Source: Pelagibacteraceae bacterium AG-390-A02 (GTDB lineage Bacteria > Pseudomonadota > Alphaproteobacteria > Pelagibacterales > Pelagibacteraceae). Taken from it: a DNA stretch of 42,723 bases. A program made the translations under genes and the position numbers. The stretch spans positions 1 to 42,723 of the forward strand of contig QCGU01000008.1 of assembly GCA_003278165.1 (NCBI GenBank), given 5' to 3'. Positions 17,076-28,199 of the stretch are shown here, piece by piece (position 1 is the stretch's first letter; each line of letters opens with the position of its first letter). The notes under the pieces were generated by a model. The model was not told where the DNA came from, ran no database searches, and worked only from the letters and a program-made list of their open reading frames with translations.

Positions 17076-18399
17076 AGACCAAGATAGAATTTTTCAAAAT
17101 TTATATAATGACAAAGGTTCTGATGTTGTAGCATCACAATCGAGAGGTGATTGGGTAAACACTAAAGAAATTACCGATAAAGGAAGAGATTGGATTATTA
17201 ATGAAATTAAAGAGTCTCAACTTAGAGGTAGAGGTGGAGCAGGATTTCCTACAGGTTTAAAGTGGTCATTTGCACCAAAAGAAGTCGGGTCAAGACCACA
17301 TTATTTAGTTATTAATGGTGATGAGTCTGAACCAGGGACTTGTAAAGATAGAGATATTTTGAGATTTGAACCTCATAAACTAATAGAGGGTTGCTTGATA
17401 GCATCATATGCAGTTCAAGCACACGTCTGTTACATCTATATAAGAGGAGAATACTTTGTTGATGGTCAAAAACTCCAAGCTGCAATTGATGAAGCTTATG
17501 ACAAAAAACTATTAGGAAAAAATGCAGCTGGAACTGGCTGGGATTTGGATATTTATATCCACTATGGAGCAGGAGCATATATTTGTGGTGAAGAAACGGC
17601 ATTACTTGAAAGTTTAGAAGGAAAAAAAGGTCAACCAAGATTAAAACCACCTTTCCCAGCTTTAATAGGTTTATATGGATGCCCAACTATAATTAATAAT
17701 GTTGAAACGATTGCTGTGGTGCCAACTATTCTACGAAGAGGAGCAAAATGGTTTGCCTCTTTAGGTAGAGAAAAAAATACTGGCACTAAAATTTTCTGTA
17801 TTTCTGGAAATGTTAATAATCCGTGTAATGTAGAAGAGGAGATGAGTATTCCTTTAAAAGAATTAATTGAAGTTCACGCTGGTGGAGTGATTGGTGGATG
17901 GGATAATTTACAAGCTGTAATACCGGGTGGATCCTCTATGCCTTTAATTCCAAAAGATAGATGTGAAACATTAAAGATGGATTTTGATGCATGTGTCGAA
18001 GAAAAAAGTGGATTAGGAACAGCCGGAATAGTGGTTATCAATAAAGATCAAGACATTATTAAATGTATGGCGAGAATTGCTAGATTTTATAAACATGAAA
18101 GTTGTGGACAGTGCACACCTTGCAGAGAAGGTTCTGGATGGATGTGGAGAATGCTTGAACGTATGGCAAAAGGCGATGCAACTAAAGATGAAGTAGACAT
18201 GCTAGGTGATGTAACAACCCAAATCGCTGGTCATACAATTTGTGCATTTGGAGAAGGTTCTTCATGGCCAGTTCAAGGTTTGTTAAGACATTTTAAAAAA
18301 GAAATTCAAGACAGAAACAATTTGGACCCAATTGTTCAGAAAAAAAACAATATACCATATTTGGTCGATCAACATTTATTAGATAAAAAAAATGCTTAA
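17068..18399 (+). CDS. nuoF: NADH-quinone oxidoreductase subunit F
   Basis: A 443-aa 51-kDa-type subunit that oxidises NADH and holds FMN and [4Fe-4S] cluster N3. The FMN/NADH motif [13 protein letters not shown] is at 54-66, and [14 protein letters not shown] and [19 protein letters not shown] complete the nucleotide site. N3 ligands are C346, C349, C352 and C392. Length is normal. It overlaps nuoE and nuoG by 8 nt each. Confidence 0.97.
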   Translation: MLKDQDRIFQNLYNDKGSDVVASQSRGDWVNTKEITDKGRDWIINEIKESQLRGRGGAGFPTGLKWSFAPKEVGSRPHYLVINGDESEPGTCKDRDILRFEPHKLIEGCLIASYAVQAHVCYIYIRGEYFVDGQKLQAAIDEAYDKKLLGKNAAGTGWDLDIYIHYGAGAYICGEETALLESLEGKKGQPRLKPPFPALIGLYGCPTIINNVETIAVVPTILRRGAKWFASLGREKNTGTKIFCISGNVNNPCNVEEEMSIPLKELIEVHAGGVIGGWDNLQAVIPGGSSMPLIPKDRCETLKMDFDACVEEKSGLGTAGIVVINKDQDIIKCMARIARFYKHESCGQCTPCREGSGWMWRMLERMAKGDATKDEVDMLGDVTTQIAGHTICAFGEGSSWPVQGLLRHFKKEIQDRNNLDPIVQKKNNIPYLVDQHLLDKKNA

Positions 18400-20422
18400 A
18401 TTAAAAGTAAATGACATTGATGTAGAAGTTGAAGAAGGACTGACAGTTCTTCAAGCTTGTGAAAAAGCAGGAGTTGAGATACCTAGATTTTGTTATCATG
18501 AGAAATTGTCTATAGCTGGAAATTGTAGAATGTGTTTGGTGGAAATGGAGAAATCACCGAAACCCATCGCATCATGCGCGATGCCTGCTGCTGAGGGAAT
18601 GAACATTAAAACAAATACAAGTTTAGTTGAAAAGGCAAGAAAAGGTGTAATGGAATTTTTACTAGCAAATCACCCTTTAGATTGCCCTGTATGTGACCAA
18701 GGTGGTGAGTGTGATCTTCAAGATCAATCAATGTTTTATGGTGTAGACAAATCAAGATTTAAAGAAAATAAAAGAGCAGTTCCCGAAAAAAATATGGGAC
18801 CATTAATCAAAACTCAAATGACAAGATGTATACATTGTACACGATGTGTGCGATTTGCTACTGAAGTTGCAGGTGTTCCGGAACTTGGTGCCATAGGTAG
18901 AGGTGAGGATATGCAAATTACAACATATCTTGAGCAATCAATGCAATCAGAATTATCTGCTAATGTAGTTGATTTATGTCCTGTTGGAGCTTTGACATCC
19001 AAACCCTATGTTTTTGAAGCAAGACCATGGGAATTAAAAAAGACTGAAACAATTGATGTTATGGATGCTATAGGCTCAAACATTAGAGTCGATACATACG
19101 ATTGGGAAGTAAAAAGGGTTCTTCCAATAATTAATGAGGATATTAATGAAGAATGGATTTCAGATAAAACTAGATATGCGTGTGATGGCTTACTTCATCA
19201 AAGGCTAGATACTCCATATATTAAGTATAACGGTAAATTTGAGAAAGCTTCGTGGTTAGAAGTTTATAAAATAATAAAATCTAAATTAGAAAATACATCG
19301 AAAGAAAAAGTTTCTGGTTTTGTTGGAGATTTAACAAACATGGAAACTGCATACATTTTTAAAGAGTTTTTTGACCGAACTGTTGAAACTGATAATTATG
19401 AATCAAGATCAGATAATAGGTATATCAATACTTCAAAAAGAGAAAATTATTTGTTTAATTCTACAATTAATGGAATTGAAGAAGCAGATTTAATTTTATT
19501 ATTGGGCACCAATCCTAGATACGAGGCCACAATTTTAAATGCAAGAATTAGAAAATCTTATCTTAACAATAATACAAAAATTGTATCATTAAACGATTGT
19601 GGGGATCTAACTTATCCTTATGAAAGTTTAGATGGACAAACTAAAACAATAAAAGAAATTATAGAAGATGCACATATACTTTCAAAGGAAATAGAAAGTG
19701 CAAAAAAACCAATGATAATAATTGGTGAGTCTTTATTAAGATTAGAAAATTCAAAATATTTGTTTGATAATTTAAAAGATTTTTTGAATAAAAAAAATAA
19801 ATTCTCAGATGATTGGAATCCTTTAAATATTTTATCATGCGATGCGGCAACTGTAGGAAATTTTGATCTAGGAGTTTTAAATAATAAAATAAACTTAATA
19901 GAAGATTTAAAATCAAATAAATTTGAAATAGTGTTTTTAATAGGTCAGGATAATTTAAATTTTGTTAAAAAAAACGAATTTGTTATTTACCAAGGAAGCC
20001 ATGGTGATAAAGGCGCGGAATGCGCAGATATAATTTTACCTGGTTCAGCTTATACAGAGCAAGATGGCTATTATACAAATTTAGAGGGAAAAATTCAAAA
20101 AGCATTTAAGGCTTCCTATCCTCCTGGAGACGCAAAAGAAGATTGGCAGATAATAAATGAACTAGCTGAATTCATGAATAATAGAAAATTGTTTAACGAT
20201 AAAGAAGAGTTATATAGCAGCATGTTAAATTATTTAAAATTGCAAAGTGAAAAACAAACTGAACATAATAATAACAACTGGAATTCTGATTTTAATAATG
20301 AAAATTTAAAAATTGAAATCAAAGATTATTATTTTTCCAATGTTGTTGCTAAATCATCAAAAACAATGATTAAGTGTAATAATGCAAAAATGAATTTAAA
20401 ATCAACAGGCACGGAAGGTTAA
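18392..20422 (+). CDS. nuoG: NADH-quinone oxidoreductase subunit G
   Basis: A 676-aa 75-kDa-type subunit. The N-terminal ferredoxin domain has N1b ligands C34, C45, C48 and C62. N5 ligands are H94, C98, C101 and C107 ([13 protein letters not shown]). N4 ligands are C146, C149, C152 and C196. The rest is a molybdopterin-oxidoreductase-like domain without cofactor, with [20 protein letters not shown] near the C-terminus. No cysteines for the extra cluster N7 of E. coli-type proteins are evident. It overlaps nuoF by 8 nt and lies 1 nt before nuoH. Confidence 0.96.
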   Translation: MLKLKVNDIDVEVEEGLTVLQACEKAGVEIPRFCYHEKLSIAGNCRMCLVEMEKSPKPIASCAMPAAEGMNIKTNTSLVEKARKGVMEFLLANHPLDCPVCDQGGECDLQDQSMFYGVDKSRFKENKRAVPEKNMGPLIKTQMTRCIHCTRCVRFATEVAGVPELGAIGRGEDMQITTYLEQSMQSELSANVVDLCPVGALTSKPYVFEARPWELKKTETIDVMDAIGSNIRVDTYDWEVKRVLPIINEDINEEWISDKTRYACDGLLHQRLDTPYIKYNGKFEKASWLEVYKIIKSKLENTSKEKVSGFVGDLTNMETAYIFKEFFDRTVETDNYESRSDNRYINTSKRENYLFNSTINGIEEADLILLLGTNPRYEATILNARIRKSYLNNNTKIVSLNDCGDLTYPYESLDGQTKTIKEIIEDAHILSKEIESAKKPMIIIGESLLRLENSKYLFDNLKDFLNKKNKFSDDWNPLNILSCDAATVGNFDLGVLNNKINLIEDLKSNKFEIVFLIGQDNLNFVKKNEFVIYQGSHGDKGAECADIILPGSAYTEQDGYYTNLEGKIQKAFKASYPPGDAKEDWQIINELAEFMNNRKLFNDKEELYSSMLNYLKLQSEKQTEHNNNNWNSDFNNENLKIEIKDYYFSNVVAKSSKTMIKCNNAKMNLKSTGTEG

Positions 20423-20423
20423 G

Positions 20424-21422
20424 ATGGAATATTTGAATATAGTCTTTCAAGAAGTTTATAAAATTTTATTCTTGTTAGTTCCAGTTTTGGTTTCTGTAGC
20501 GATGATTGTTTGGCTTGATAGAAGAGTTTGGGCTTTTGTTCAAAAAAGACAAGGACCAAATGTGGTGGGACCATTTGGATTACTTCAATCATTAGCTGAT
20601 GCATTGAAATATATTTTTAAGGAGATAATCATTCCATCAAGCTCAAACAAAGTAATCTTCATTTTAGCACCTATCGTTACTATGACATTAGCTTTGATAG
20701 CTTGGGCTGTAATACCATTTAGTGCAACTCAAGTTTTAGCTGATATTAATGTTGGTATACTTTATCTATTTGCTGTTTCATCGCTGGGTGTTTATGGAAT
20801 CATTATGGGAGGATGGGCTTCAAATTCCAAATATCCTTTCTTAGGTGCAATTAGATCTGCTGCTCAAATGGTATCATATGAAGTTTCTATTGGGGTTATT
20901 ATTATTAATGTATTATTGTGCGTAGGCTCATTAAATTTGAATGACATCGTAATTGCTCAACAAAATCTGTGGTTTGTAATTCCGTTATTTCCAATGTTTG
21001 TAATATTTTTTATCTCTGCTTTAGCTGAAACTAATAGACCACCTTTTGATTTACCTGAAGCTGAAGCAGAATTAGTAGCTGGATACCAGACAGAATATTC
21101 AGGAATGATGTATGCAATGTTTTGGTTAGGTGAGTATGCAAACATCTTATTGATGTGTGCAATGGGCGCTATATTATTTTTAGGTGGATGGTTGTCACCA
21201 ATAGAAATCTATCCATTTACTTTAGTTCCAGGTGCAATATGGTTAATTTTAAAAATTTTACTTTTATTTTTCTTATTTGCCCTAGTAAAGGCAATTGTAC
21301 CTCGATACAGATATGACCAATTGATGAGATTAGGTTGGAAAGTATTTCTTCCTTTATCCTTAATTTGGGTTGTTTTAACTGCAAGTTATTTATTTTATTT
21401 TAATCTTTTACCAACAAATTAA
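20424..21422 (+). CDS. nuoH: NADH-quinone oxidoreductase subunit H
   Basis: A 332-aa membrane subunit with about eight helices that forms the quinone entrance and the link to the proton pumps. Hallmarks are the N-terminal [20 protein letters not shown], the SYEVSIG segment and the acidic loop [20 protein letters not shown]. Length is normal. nuoI follows after 2 nt. Confidence 0.97.
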   Translation: MEYLNIVFQEVYKILFLLVPVLVSVAMIVWLDRRVWAFVQKRQGPNVVGPFGLLQSLADALKYIFKEIIIPSSSNKVIFILAPIVTMTLALIAWAVIPFSATQVLADINVGILYLFAVSSLGVYGIIMGGWASNSKYPFLGAIRSAAQMVSYEVSIGVIIINVLLCVGSLNLNDIVIAQQNLWFVIPLFPMFVIFFISALAETNRPPFDLPEAEAELVAGYQTEYSGMMYAMFWLGEYANILLMCAMGAILFLGGWLSPIEIYPFTLVPGAIWLILKILLLFFLFALVKAIVPRYRYDQLMRLGWKVFLPLSLIWVVLTASYLFYFNLLPTN

Positions 21423-21424
21423 TT

Positions 21425-21910
21425 ATGAATTTATCTCGATTTTTTAAAACTATTTTTATGGTTGATTTCGTAGGAGGTTTATTCATTGCAATAAAAGAAT
21501 TTTTTAAACCAAAAAAAACTATTAATTATCCTTTTGAAAAAGGAAAAATTAGTCCAAGATTTAGAGGAGAGCACGCTTTAAGAAGATATCCAAATGGAGA
21601 AGAAAGATGTATTGCATGCAAACTTTGTGAAGCTGTATGTCCTGCTCAAGCAATCACAATTGAGTCCACTCAAAGAGAAGATGGAAGCAGAAAAACTACC
21701 CGGTATGATATTGATATGATGAAATGTATTTACTGTGGTTTATGTGAAGAAGCTTGTCCAGTTGACGCTATAGTTCAAGGACCAAATTTTGAATTTTCAA
21801 CAGAAACAAGAGAAGAACTTTATTATACGAAAGAAAAATTATTAGATAATGGTGATAGATGGGAGAATGTTTTAGAGGCTAATATTAAGGCCGATAATAT
21901 CCATAGATAA
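21425..21910 (+). CDS. nuoI: NADH-quinone oxidoreductase subunit I
   Basis: A 161-aa 8-Fe ferredoxin-type subunit (TYKY/23-kDa) carrying clusters N6a and N6b. The two CxxCxxCxxxCP motifs are C62, C65, C68, C72 and C101, C104, C107, C111. [18 protein letters not shown] before the first motif is typical. The N-terminal amphipathic helix sits on the membrane. nuoJ follows after 2 nt. Confidence 0.97.
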   Translation: MNLSRFFKTIFMVDFVGGLFIAIKEFFKPKKTINYPFEKGKISPRFRGEHALRRYPNGEERCIACKLCEAVCPAQAITIESTQREDGSRKTTRYDIDMMKCIYCGLCEEACPVDAIVQGPNFEFSTETREELYYTKEKLLDNGDRWENVLEANIKADNIHR

Positions 21911-21912
21911 AA

Positions 21913-22545
21913 ATGATTGCACACGCTATTTTCTTTTACACATTTTCTATAATTGCTGTTGTTTCGGCTATAATGGTTACTGCCTCTAAAAATACTGTTC
22001 ATTCAGTATTCTTTTTAATTCTTGATTTCATAAGCATTTCTTGTCTTTTTATAATGATTGGTGCTGAATTTTTGGGAATGATAATGTTAATTGTTTATGT
22101 TGGGGCTGTAGCAGTTTTATTTTTGTTTGTTGTTATGATGTTAAACGTAGCTCAACAAAAAAACCAATGGTTTGCATCTAAAGATAGTTCAAAACATATT
22201 CCAGTAGGATTAATAATTAGCACACTTATATTTTTTGAAATTATAATTGTAATTGGCGGCTGGAAATATAAACCTGAAATTTTTGATATTAATAATTCAA
22301 TTGTTCAAACCAGTATAAGCAATACTCACTCACTAGGTCAGATTTTATATACTGATTATATTCATGTGTTTCAAATAAGTGGTATGATACTATTAGTAGC
22401 TATGGTTGGAGCCATAGTATTAACTTTTAGACAAAGATCTGGAGTTAAAAGGCAAAGTTATATCAAACAAATATCTAGAGAAAGAGCAGAAGGTGTTGAA
22501 GTGCTAGAAGTTCAGAGCAATAAGGGGGTTAAAATAGATGATTGA
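21913..22545 (+). CDS. nuoJ: NADH-quinone oxidoreductase subunit J
   Basis: A 210-aa membrane subunit with five predicted helices. The third-helix region [20 protein letters not shown], with its conserved glycines and tyrosine, is the family signature; it contains the pi-bulge helix of complex I. After the last helix ([13 protein letters not shown]) comes a charged tail of about 40 residues. Its end overlaps nuoK by 8 nt. Confidence 0.95.
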   Translation: MIAHAIFFYTFSIIAVVSAIMVTASKNTVHSVFFLILDFISISCLFIMIGAEFLGMIMLIVYVGAVAVLFLFVVMMLNVAQQKNQWFASKDSSKHIPVGLIISTLIFFEIIIVIGGWKYKPEIFDINNSIVQTSISNTHSLGQILYTDYIHVFQISGMILLVAMVGAIVLTFRQRSGVKRQSYIKQISRERAEGVEVLEVQSNKGVKIDD

Positions 22546-22849
22546 TATAGGTTTAGGACACTATTTGACTTTAGGTGCTGTAATTTTCTCAATTGGAGTA
22601 ATTGGTATTTTTCTTAATAGAAAGAACATCATCGTCATATTGATGAGTATTGAATTGATATTGCTTGCTGTAAATATCAATTTAGTTGCATTTTCCATTT
22701 ATTTGGGAGATTTGGCAGGACAAGTCTTTACTTTATTTATTCTCACTGTTGCGGCTGCAGAAGCAGCCATAGGATTGGCAATCATTGTAGTTTATTTCAG
22801 AAACTCTGGAACAATACGAGTTGAAGAAATAGATAAATTAAAAGGATAA
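22538..22849 (+). CDS. nuoK: NADH-quinone oxidoreductase subunit K
   Basis: A 103-aa MrpC-like membrane subunit with three helices. The buried glutamates needed for proton transfer are present as E39 ([16 protein letters not shown]) and E75 ([12 protein letters not shown]). Length is standard. It overlaps nuoJ by 8 nt and ends 2 nt before nuoL. Confidence 0.97.
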   Translation: MIDIGLGHYLTLGAVIFSIGVIGIFLNRKNIIVILMSIELILLAVNINLVAFSIYLGDLAGQVFTLFILTVAAAEAAIGLAIIVVYFRNSGTIRVEEIDKLKG

Positions 22850-22851
22850 TC

Positions 22852-24762
22852 ATGGAACTATCGATTATATTTCTTCCACTTATTGCTTCAATTATATCAG
22901 GTTTTTTTGGTAGATATATCGGTGACAGAAACTCTGAAATAGTAACAAGTGCTCTAGTTTCAATTTCTGCAATCTTATCAATTTATGTTCTTTATCAAGT
23001 AATTGCAAACCAATACCAAGAAAACATTGTTATAGCTACTTGGATAAGCTCAGGGTCACTTGATGTAAATTGGTCAATGTTAATAGATCCTTTATCAGCA
23101 GTGATGTTAGTGGTTGTAACTTCTGTATCTGCTTTAGTGCATATTTATTCAATTGGTTATATGTCTCACGATCCTCACAAACCAAGATTTATGGCTTACT
23201 TATCATTATTTACCTTTGCAATGTTAATGCTTGTAACATCGGATAATTTTGTTCAATTATTTTTTGGTTGGGAAGGTGTCGGTCTTTGTTCTTACTTCCT
23301 AATTGGCTTTTGGTTTAAAAAAGAAAGTGCAAATGCAGCAGCTATTAAAGCATTTGTTGTAAATAGAGTAGGTGATTTTGGTTTTGCTTTAGGAATTTTT
23401 CTAATATTTTATTTATTTGGAACTGTTAATTACTCGGAAGTATTTCAACAAATTCCAACTGTTGTAGATAAAAATTTATCGTTTTTAGGTTTTGAAGTTA
23501 AAGCAATAGACTTAGTTTGTTTACTTTTATTTATTGGAGCAATGGGTAAATCTGCACAAATATTACTTCATACTTGGTTACCTGATGCTATGGAAGGTCC
23601 AACACCAGTTTCTGCATTAATTCATGCAGCAACAATGGTAACAGCTGGAGTTTTCTTAGTTGTAAGATGTTCTCCAATTTATGAATATTCGCCATTAATA
23701 CTAAATTTTATAACTATAGTTGGAATGACCACAGCATTCTTTGCAGCAACTGTTGCTCTAGTTCAAACAGATATTAAAAAAATAATTGCTTACTCTACAT
23801 GTAGCCAACTTGGTTATATGTTTTTTGCAGCTGGAGTAGGTGCATACAATGTTGCTATGTTTCACTTATTTACTCACGCATTTTTTAAAGCTTTATTATT
23901 TTTAGGATCTGGTTCAGTAATTCACGCATTTAAAGATGAGCAAAATATAAATAACATGGGTGGTGTATGGAAAAAATTACCTTACACTTATGCTTTAATG
24001 ATTATAGGAACTCTTGCTTTAACAGGTTTTCCTTTCTTATCAGGTTTTTATTCAAAGGACGCAATTATAGAATTTGCTTATTTAAAAGGTAATACTACTG
24101 GTTATTATGCAGCTGGGATTGGAATAATTACAGCATTTTTAACATCTATTTATTCATGGAGATTGATATTTAAAACTTTCCACGGTGAGTACAACAATAA
24201 AGAGATCAAAATAGAGGAAACTCACGAGTCTCCATTAGTTATGCTTGTTCCATTATTTATTCTTTCAATAGGAGCTGTGTTTGCTGGTTTTTTATTTAAA
24301 GGACTATTTATTGGTCATGGTGAGAATTTATTCTGGGCTGAGTCTATTAAGTTCTTAGAGCCTTTGAGTACTGAGCACCCACCTTTATGGTTTTTACTTT
24401 TAACACCGTGTTTGGTTTTATTATCTATTCCAATTGCTTATTACTTATTTGTTAAGAACAAAGAATTACCTAATTCAATAGCTTCAATGAATAAACCTTT
24501 GTATAATTTTTTAGTTAATAAATGGTACTTTGATGAGTTATATAATGTGTTGTTTATTAAATCTTCAAAAAAACTAGGCTTATTTTTATGGAAATTTTGT
24601 GATGGAACCATAATTGATGGTTTCGGTCCTGATGGAATTTCCTCTTTCATAAAAAAATGTTCAATTAAAGCAACTAAATTTCAAAGTGGATTTATCTATC
24701 AATATGCATTTGTAATGTTATTAGGTTTCTCTGCTTTACTAACTTTTTTAATAGTTAAATAA
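22852..24762 (+). CDS. nuoL: NADH-quinone oxidoreductase subunit L
   Basis: A 636-aa antiporter-like proton-pumping subunit at the far end of the membrane arm. The key Glu sits in FGWEGVGLCSYFLIGFW. HTWLPDAMEGPTPVSALIHA and the following ATMVTAGVFLVVR carry the conserved discontinuous helix and Lys/His residues. The C-terminal portion (about 530-636) supplies the long lateral helix. Length is normal. nuoM begins within the stop codon. Confidence 0.97.
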   Translation: MELSIIFLPLIASIISGFFGRYIGDRNSEIVTSALVSISAILSIYVLYQVIANQYQENIVIATWISSGSLDVNWSMLIDPLSAVMLVVVTSVSALVHIYSIGYMSHDPHKPRFMAYLSLFTFAMLMLVTSDNFVQLFFGWEGVGLCSYFLIGFWFKKESANAAAIKAFVVNRVGDFGFALGIFLIFYLFGTVNYSEVFQQIPTVVDKNLSFLGFEVKAIDLVCLLLFIGAMGKSAQILLHTWLPDAMEGPTPVSALIHAATMVTAGVFLVVRCSPIYEYSPLILNFITIVGMTTAFFAATVALVQTDIKKIIAYSTCSQLGYMFFAAGVGAYNVAMFHLFTHAFFKALLFLGSGSVIHAFKDEQNINNMGGVWKKLPYTYALMIIGTLALTGFPFLSGFYSKDAIIEFAYLKGNTTGYYAAGIGIITAFLTSIYSWRLIFKTFHGEYNNKEIKIEETHESPLVMLVPLFILSIGAVFAGFLFKGLFIGHGENLFWAESIKFLEPLSTEHPPLWFLLLTPCLVLLSIPIAYYLFVKNKELPNSIASMNKPLYNFLVNKWYFDELYNVLFIKSSKKLGLFLWKFCDGTIIDGFGPDGISSFIKKCSIKATKFQSGFIYQYAFVMLLGFSALLTFLIVK

Positions 24763-26243
24763 TGAATTTTCCCATTCTTTCATCTTTAATATTATTGCCA
24801 ACAGTTGGCGCTTTATTTTTATTTTTTACTAAAGATAAAGAGGGAAACAATTCAACTGCTAAATATGTTGCTTTATTTACAACCATAGTAAATTTTTTAA
24901 TTTCAATTTATCTGTGGATTTCTTTTGACCAATCAACTTCCAATTTTCAATTTGTAGAAGATAGAACATGGATTGAAGGGTTTATTAATTATAAAGTTGG
25001 TGTAGATGGTATTTCAATTTTATTCATTATTTTAACTACATTCATAACTCCGTTATGCATTATTTCTGTAAACAATTCAGTCAAAAATAGATTAAGAGAT
25101 TTTTTAATTGCAATTCTAATCATGGAGAGCTTCATGATTGGTGTTTTTTGTGCACTTGATTTAGTTGTATTCTATTTATTCTTTGAAGCAGGATTAATTC
25201 CAATGTTTTTAATTATTGGAATTTGGGGTGGACCAAAAAGAGTTTATTCTGCATTTAAATTCTTTTTATATACATTGCTAGGCTCCGTTTTAATGTTAGT
25301 TGCAATAATTTCTATTTATTGGATTGCAGGTACGACAGATGTTATTCAGCTTTATGAACTTGGTATAGATTCTAAGTATCAAAATCTTTTATGGTTAGCA
25401 TTCTTCAGCTCTTTTGCTGTAAAAACCCCTATGTGGCCAGTACACACTTGGTTGCCAGACGCTCACGTTGAAGCTCCAACTGCAGGATCTGTATTATTAG
25501 CAGCGATCTTATTAAAGATGGCGGGTTATGGTTTTATTAGATTTTCTCTAGGTTTATTTCCTGTTGCTTCAGAAGTTTTTACACCCTTAATTTATACTTT
25601 AAGTGTTATAGCAATTATATTCACTTCATTTATTGCACTAATGCAGGAGGATATGAAAAAGTTAATAGCTTATTCATCTGTTGCTCACATGGGATTTGTG
25701 ACATTAGGAATATTTACTCTCCAACAACAAGGAATTGAAGGAAGCATTATTCAAATGATCAGTCACGGTCTAGTTTCGGCAGCACTTTTCTTATGTGTTG
25801 GTGTTGTCTACGATCGGATGCACTCAAGAATGATTCATTCGTATGGAGGAATAGTTTCAATAATACCTAAATATTCAATTTTATTTATGTTGTTTACATT
25901 AGCAGCATTGGGATTACCGGGGACTAGTGGTTTTATTGGAGAATTTTTAATATTAATGGGTGCTTTTAAGGATAATTTTCTAGTAGCTGTAATTGCCAGT
26001 TTAGGAGTGATACTTGGAGCTGCATATATGCTTTGGTTGTACAAAAGAGTTGTTTTTGGAAAGCTAGTTAACGAAGACCTTAAGAAAATGTTTGATTTAA
26101 ATAGATCGGAATATCTAATTTTATCTTGTCTAGCAGTTCCAACTTTATTCTTCGGATTTTATCCAGATCCGTTGATAAATACTATAGAAGTTTCTGTGAC
26201 CGATTTGATTAATATGCATAACATAAATATAGCTAGCAAATAA
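24762..26243 (+). CDS. nuoM: NADH-quinone oxidoreductase subunit M
   Basis: A 493-aa antiporter-like proton-pumping subunit. FYLFFEAGLIPMFLIIGIWG carries the conserved Glu. HTWLPDAHVEAPTAGSVLLA and LKMAGYGFIRFS are the pump signature, and FTLAALGLPGTSGFIGEFL the C-terminal discontinuous helix. It shares 1 nt with the nuoL stop and is 1 nt from nuoN. Confidence 0.97.
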   Translation: MNFPILSSLILLPTVGALFLFFTKDKEGNNSTAKYVALFTTIVNFLISIYLWISFDQSTSNFQFVEDRTWIEGFINYKVGVDGISILFIILTTFITPLCIISVNNSVKNRLRDFLIAILIMESFMIGVFCALDLVVFYLFFEAGLIPMFLIIGIWGGPKRVYSAFKFFLYTLLGSVLMLVAIISIYWIAGTTDVIQLYELGIDSKYQNLLWLAFFSSFAVKTPMWPVHTWLPDAHVEAPTAGSVLLAAILLKMAGYGFIRFSLGLFPVASEVFTPLIYTLSVIAIIFTSFIALMQEDMKKLIAYSSVAHMGFVTLGIFTLQQQGIEGSIIQMISHGLVSAALFLCVGVVYDRMHSRMIHSYGGIVSIIPKYSILFMLFTLAALGLPGTSGFIGEFLILMGAFKDNFLVAVIASLGVILGAAYMLWLYKRVVFGKLVNEDLKKMFDLNRSEYLILSCLAVPTLFFGFYPDPLINTIEVSVTDLINMHNINIASK

Positions 26244-26244
26244 T

Positions 26245-27663
26245 ATGGAAAATTTAAATTTAGTATTACCTGAAATATTTATTTCACTTTCAATAATGTT
26301 TTTACTTGTTTTGGGTGTATTTAAAAAAAATAGTTCAAAAATCACTTTCAATTTATCTTTATTTGCAATTTTAATTACAGGAATAATAACAATTAATGAA
26401 ACCTTCTCTGTTAGTAGAGAAACTTTGTTTAACGAAAGTGTTGTAATTGACACTATGTCTTCACTAATGAAAATTATAACTTTAATTGGAGGTTTTTTAG
26501 TTTTAGTTATTTCATCAAGCTATTTAAAAATATTTAAAATATACAATATCGAATACCCAGTTCTTATTTTGAGCTCTATTCTTGGTATGATGGTGATGAT
26601 TAGCTCAAATGATTTAATTGTTTTTTATATGGGCTTAGAATTACAATCATTAGCTCTTTACGTATTAGCAACATATAATAGAGATCAACTAAAATCATCC
26701 GAAGCTGGTTTAAAATATTTTGTTTTAAGTGCACTATCTTCAGGATTATTGTTATACGGATGCTCATTAGTGTACGGTTTTTCTGGTTCAACTAATTTTG
26801 ATATAATATCAAATCAATTAAATTCTAATGAATATGTTTTAACATTTGGTATTGTATTTATCTTAGTTGGTTTAGCATTTAAAATTTCTGCAGTTCCATT
26901 TCATATGTGGGCACCTGATGTTTACGAAGGTTCACCAACAACTGTGACTTTATTTTTTACAATGGTGCCAAAGATCGCTGCTTTAACTGTATTTATAAGA
27001 TTTTTATATGTTCCTTTCTTAAATTTAATTGATCAATGGCAAATGATAATAATTTTCTTATCAATAGCTTCCATGGTCTTTGGAGCCGTTGCTGCAATAG
27101 GTCAAACCAATATCAAAAGACTAATTGCTTATAGTTCTATTGGACATATTGGTTACACATTGGCAGGACTAGCCACAGCTTCAAACGAAGGAATTCAAAG
27201 TTCAATAATTTATATTTCAATATATGTAGTTATGAATTTAGCGCTTTTCTCTTGTCTATTGATGTTAAGAAGAAAGGATCAATATTATGAGGATATTGAG
27301 GATCTCTCAGGATTATCAAAAAACCATCCACTTTTATCTCTATGCTTGCTTTTAATACTGTTTTCTTTAGCAGGTATTCCACCTCTAGCAGGTTTCTTTG
27401 CTAAGTTTTATGTTTTTAAAGCTGTATTAGAACAATCAATGTTTTTCTTAGCTATAGTTGGCTTGTTATCTACCGTGGTTGCAGCTTTTTATTATTTAAG
27501 AATTATAAAAATAATTTACTTTGATAAAGAAAAAGATAAATACGATACAGACCATAGCTTATGGTTAAAATTTTCACTTACAGTTTCAACGATATTAATT
27601 CTTTTATACTTCATATTCCCAAGTCAGTTAATAGAAGTCGTTTCAAGAATTAATATTATTTAA
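26245..27663 (+). CDS. nuoN: NADH-quinone oxidoreductase subunit N
   Basis: A 472-aa antiporter-like proton-pumping subunit, last of the 14 nuo genes. FYMGLELQSLALYVLATYNR carries the conserved Glu, HMWAPDVYEGSPTTVTLFF is the discontinuous helix, and FSLAGIPPLAGFFAKFYVFK is the C-terminal signature. Its stop codon shares 1 nt with the start of birA, so transcription continues into cofactor and RNA genes. Confidence 0.97.
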   Translation: MENLNLVLPEIFISLSIMFLLVLGVFKKNSSKITFNLSLFAILITGIITINETFSVSRETLFNESVVIDTMSSLMKIITLIGGFLVLVISSSYLKIFKIYNIEYPVLILSSILGMMVMISSNDLIVFYMGLELQSLALYVLATYNRDQLKSSEAGLKYFVLSALSSGLLLYGCSLVYGFSGSTNFDIISNQLNSNEYVLTFGIVFILVGLAFKISAVPFHMWAPDVYEGSPTTVTLFFTMVPKIAALTVFIRFLYVPFLNLIDQWQMIIIFLSIASMVFGAVAAIGQTNIKRLIAYSSIGHIGYTLAGLATASNEGIQSSIIYISIYVVMNLALFSCLLMLRRKDQYYEDIEDLSGLSKNHPLLSLCLLLILFSLAGIPPLAGFFAKFYVFKAVLEQSMFFLAIVGLLSTVVAAFYYLRIIKIIYFDKEKDKYDTDHSLWLKFSLTVSTILILLYFIFPSQLIEVVSRINII

Positions 27664-28199
27664 TGAAATTGAAAAAATTTAAATATAAAAAAGTTAAAAG
27701 CACAAATAATACTGCAATAAGAATTATCAAAGAAACTAAATACAACTTAGGTATGGTTGTTGCTGAAACACAAGTAAATGGTAGAGGTCAGTATGGAAGA
27801 AAATGGATATCATCAAAAGGAAATTTATTTATCTCTTTTTTCAATGAACTAAATAAAACAAAACTATCGATAAACACTATAACAAAAATCAATTGTCTTT
27901 TAGTCAAAAAATTACTCTCGTCATTTACAAGTAAAAAAATTTTATTTAAAAAACCAAACGACTTATTAATTGATAAAAAAAAAATTAGTGGCATTTTACA
28001 AGAAGTCATATTTGTAAGAGATAAAAAATTTTTAATTACTGGCATAGGCATAAATATTAAAAAAAATCCAATTATAAGGAATTATCCTGCCACAAACTTG
28101 CAAGATGTAACTAAAAAAAGTATTAGTAAATTAATTGTAGAAAATAAACTAAAACAACTTTTTGAAAAAAATTTATCTAAATTGTATAAAATTAAATAA
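27663..28199 (+). CDS. birA: Biotin--[acetyl-CoA-carboxylase] ligase, short catalytic form
   Basis: A 178-aa enzyme that attaches biotin to the carboxylase carrier protein. The biotin-adenylate loop is NGRGQYGRKWISSKGNLFIS, and the catalytic region is FKKPNDLLIDKKKISGILQE, with the lysine expected to contact biotin-AMP. ITGIGINIKKNP closes the core. There is no N-terminal DNA-binding domain, so it is not a repressor, and the C-terminal SH3-like domain appears missing or minimal. Placement right after nuoN is a known alphaproteobacterial order. Confidence 0.88.
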   Translation: MKLKKFKYKKVKSTNNTAIRIIKETKYNLGMVVAETQVNGRGQYGRKWISSKGNLFISFFNELNKTKLSINTITKINCLLVKKLLSSFTSKKILFKKPNDLLIDKKKISGILQEVIFVRDKKFLITGIGINIKKNPIIRNYPATNLQDVTKKSISKLIVENKLKQLFEKNLSKLYKIK

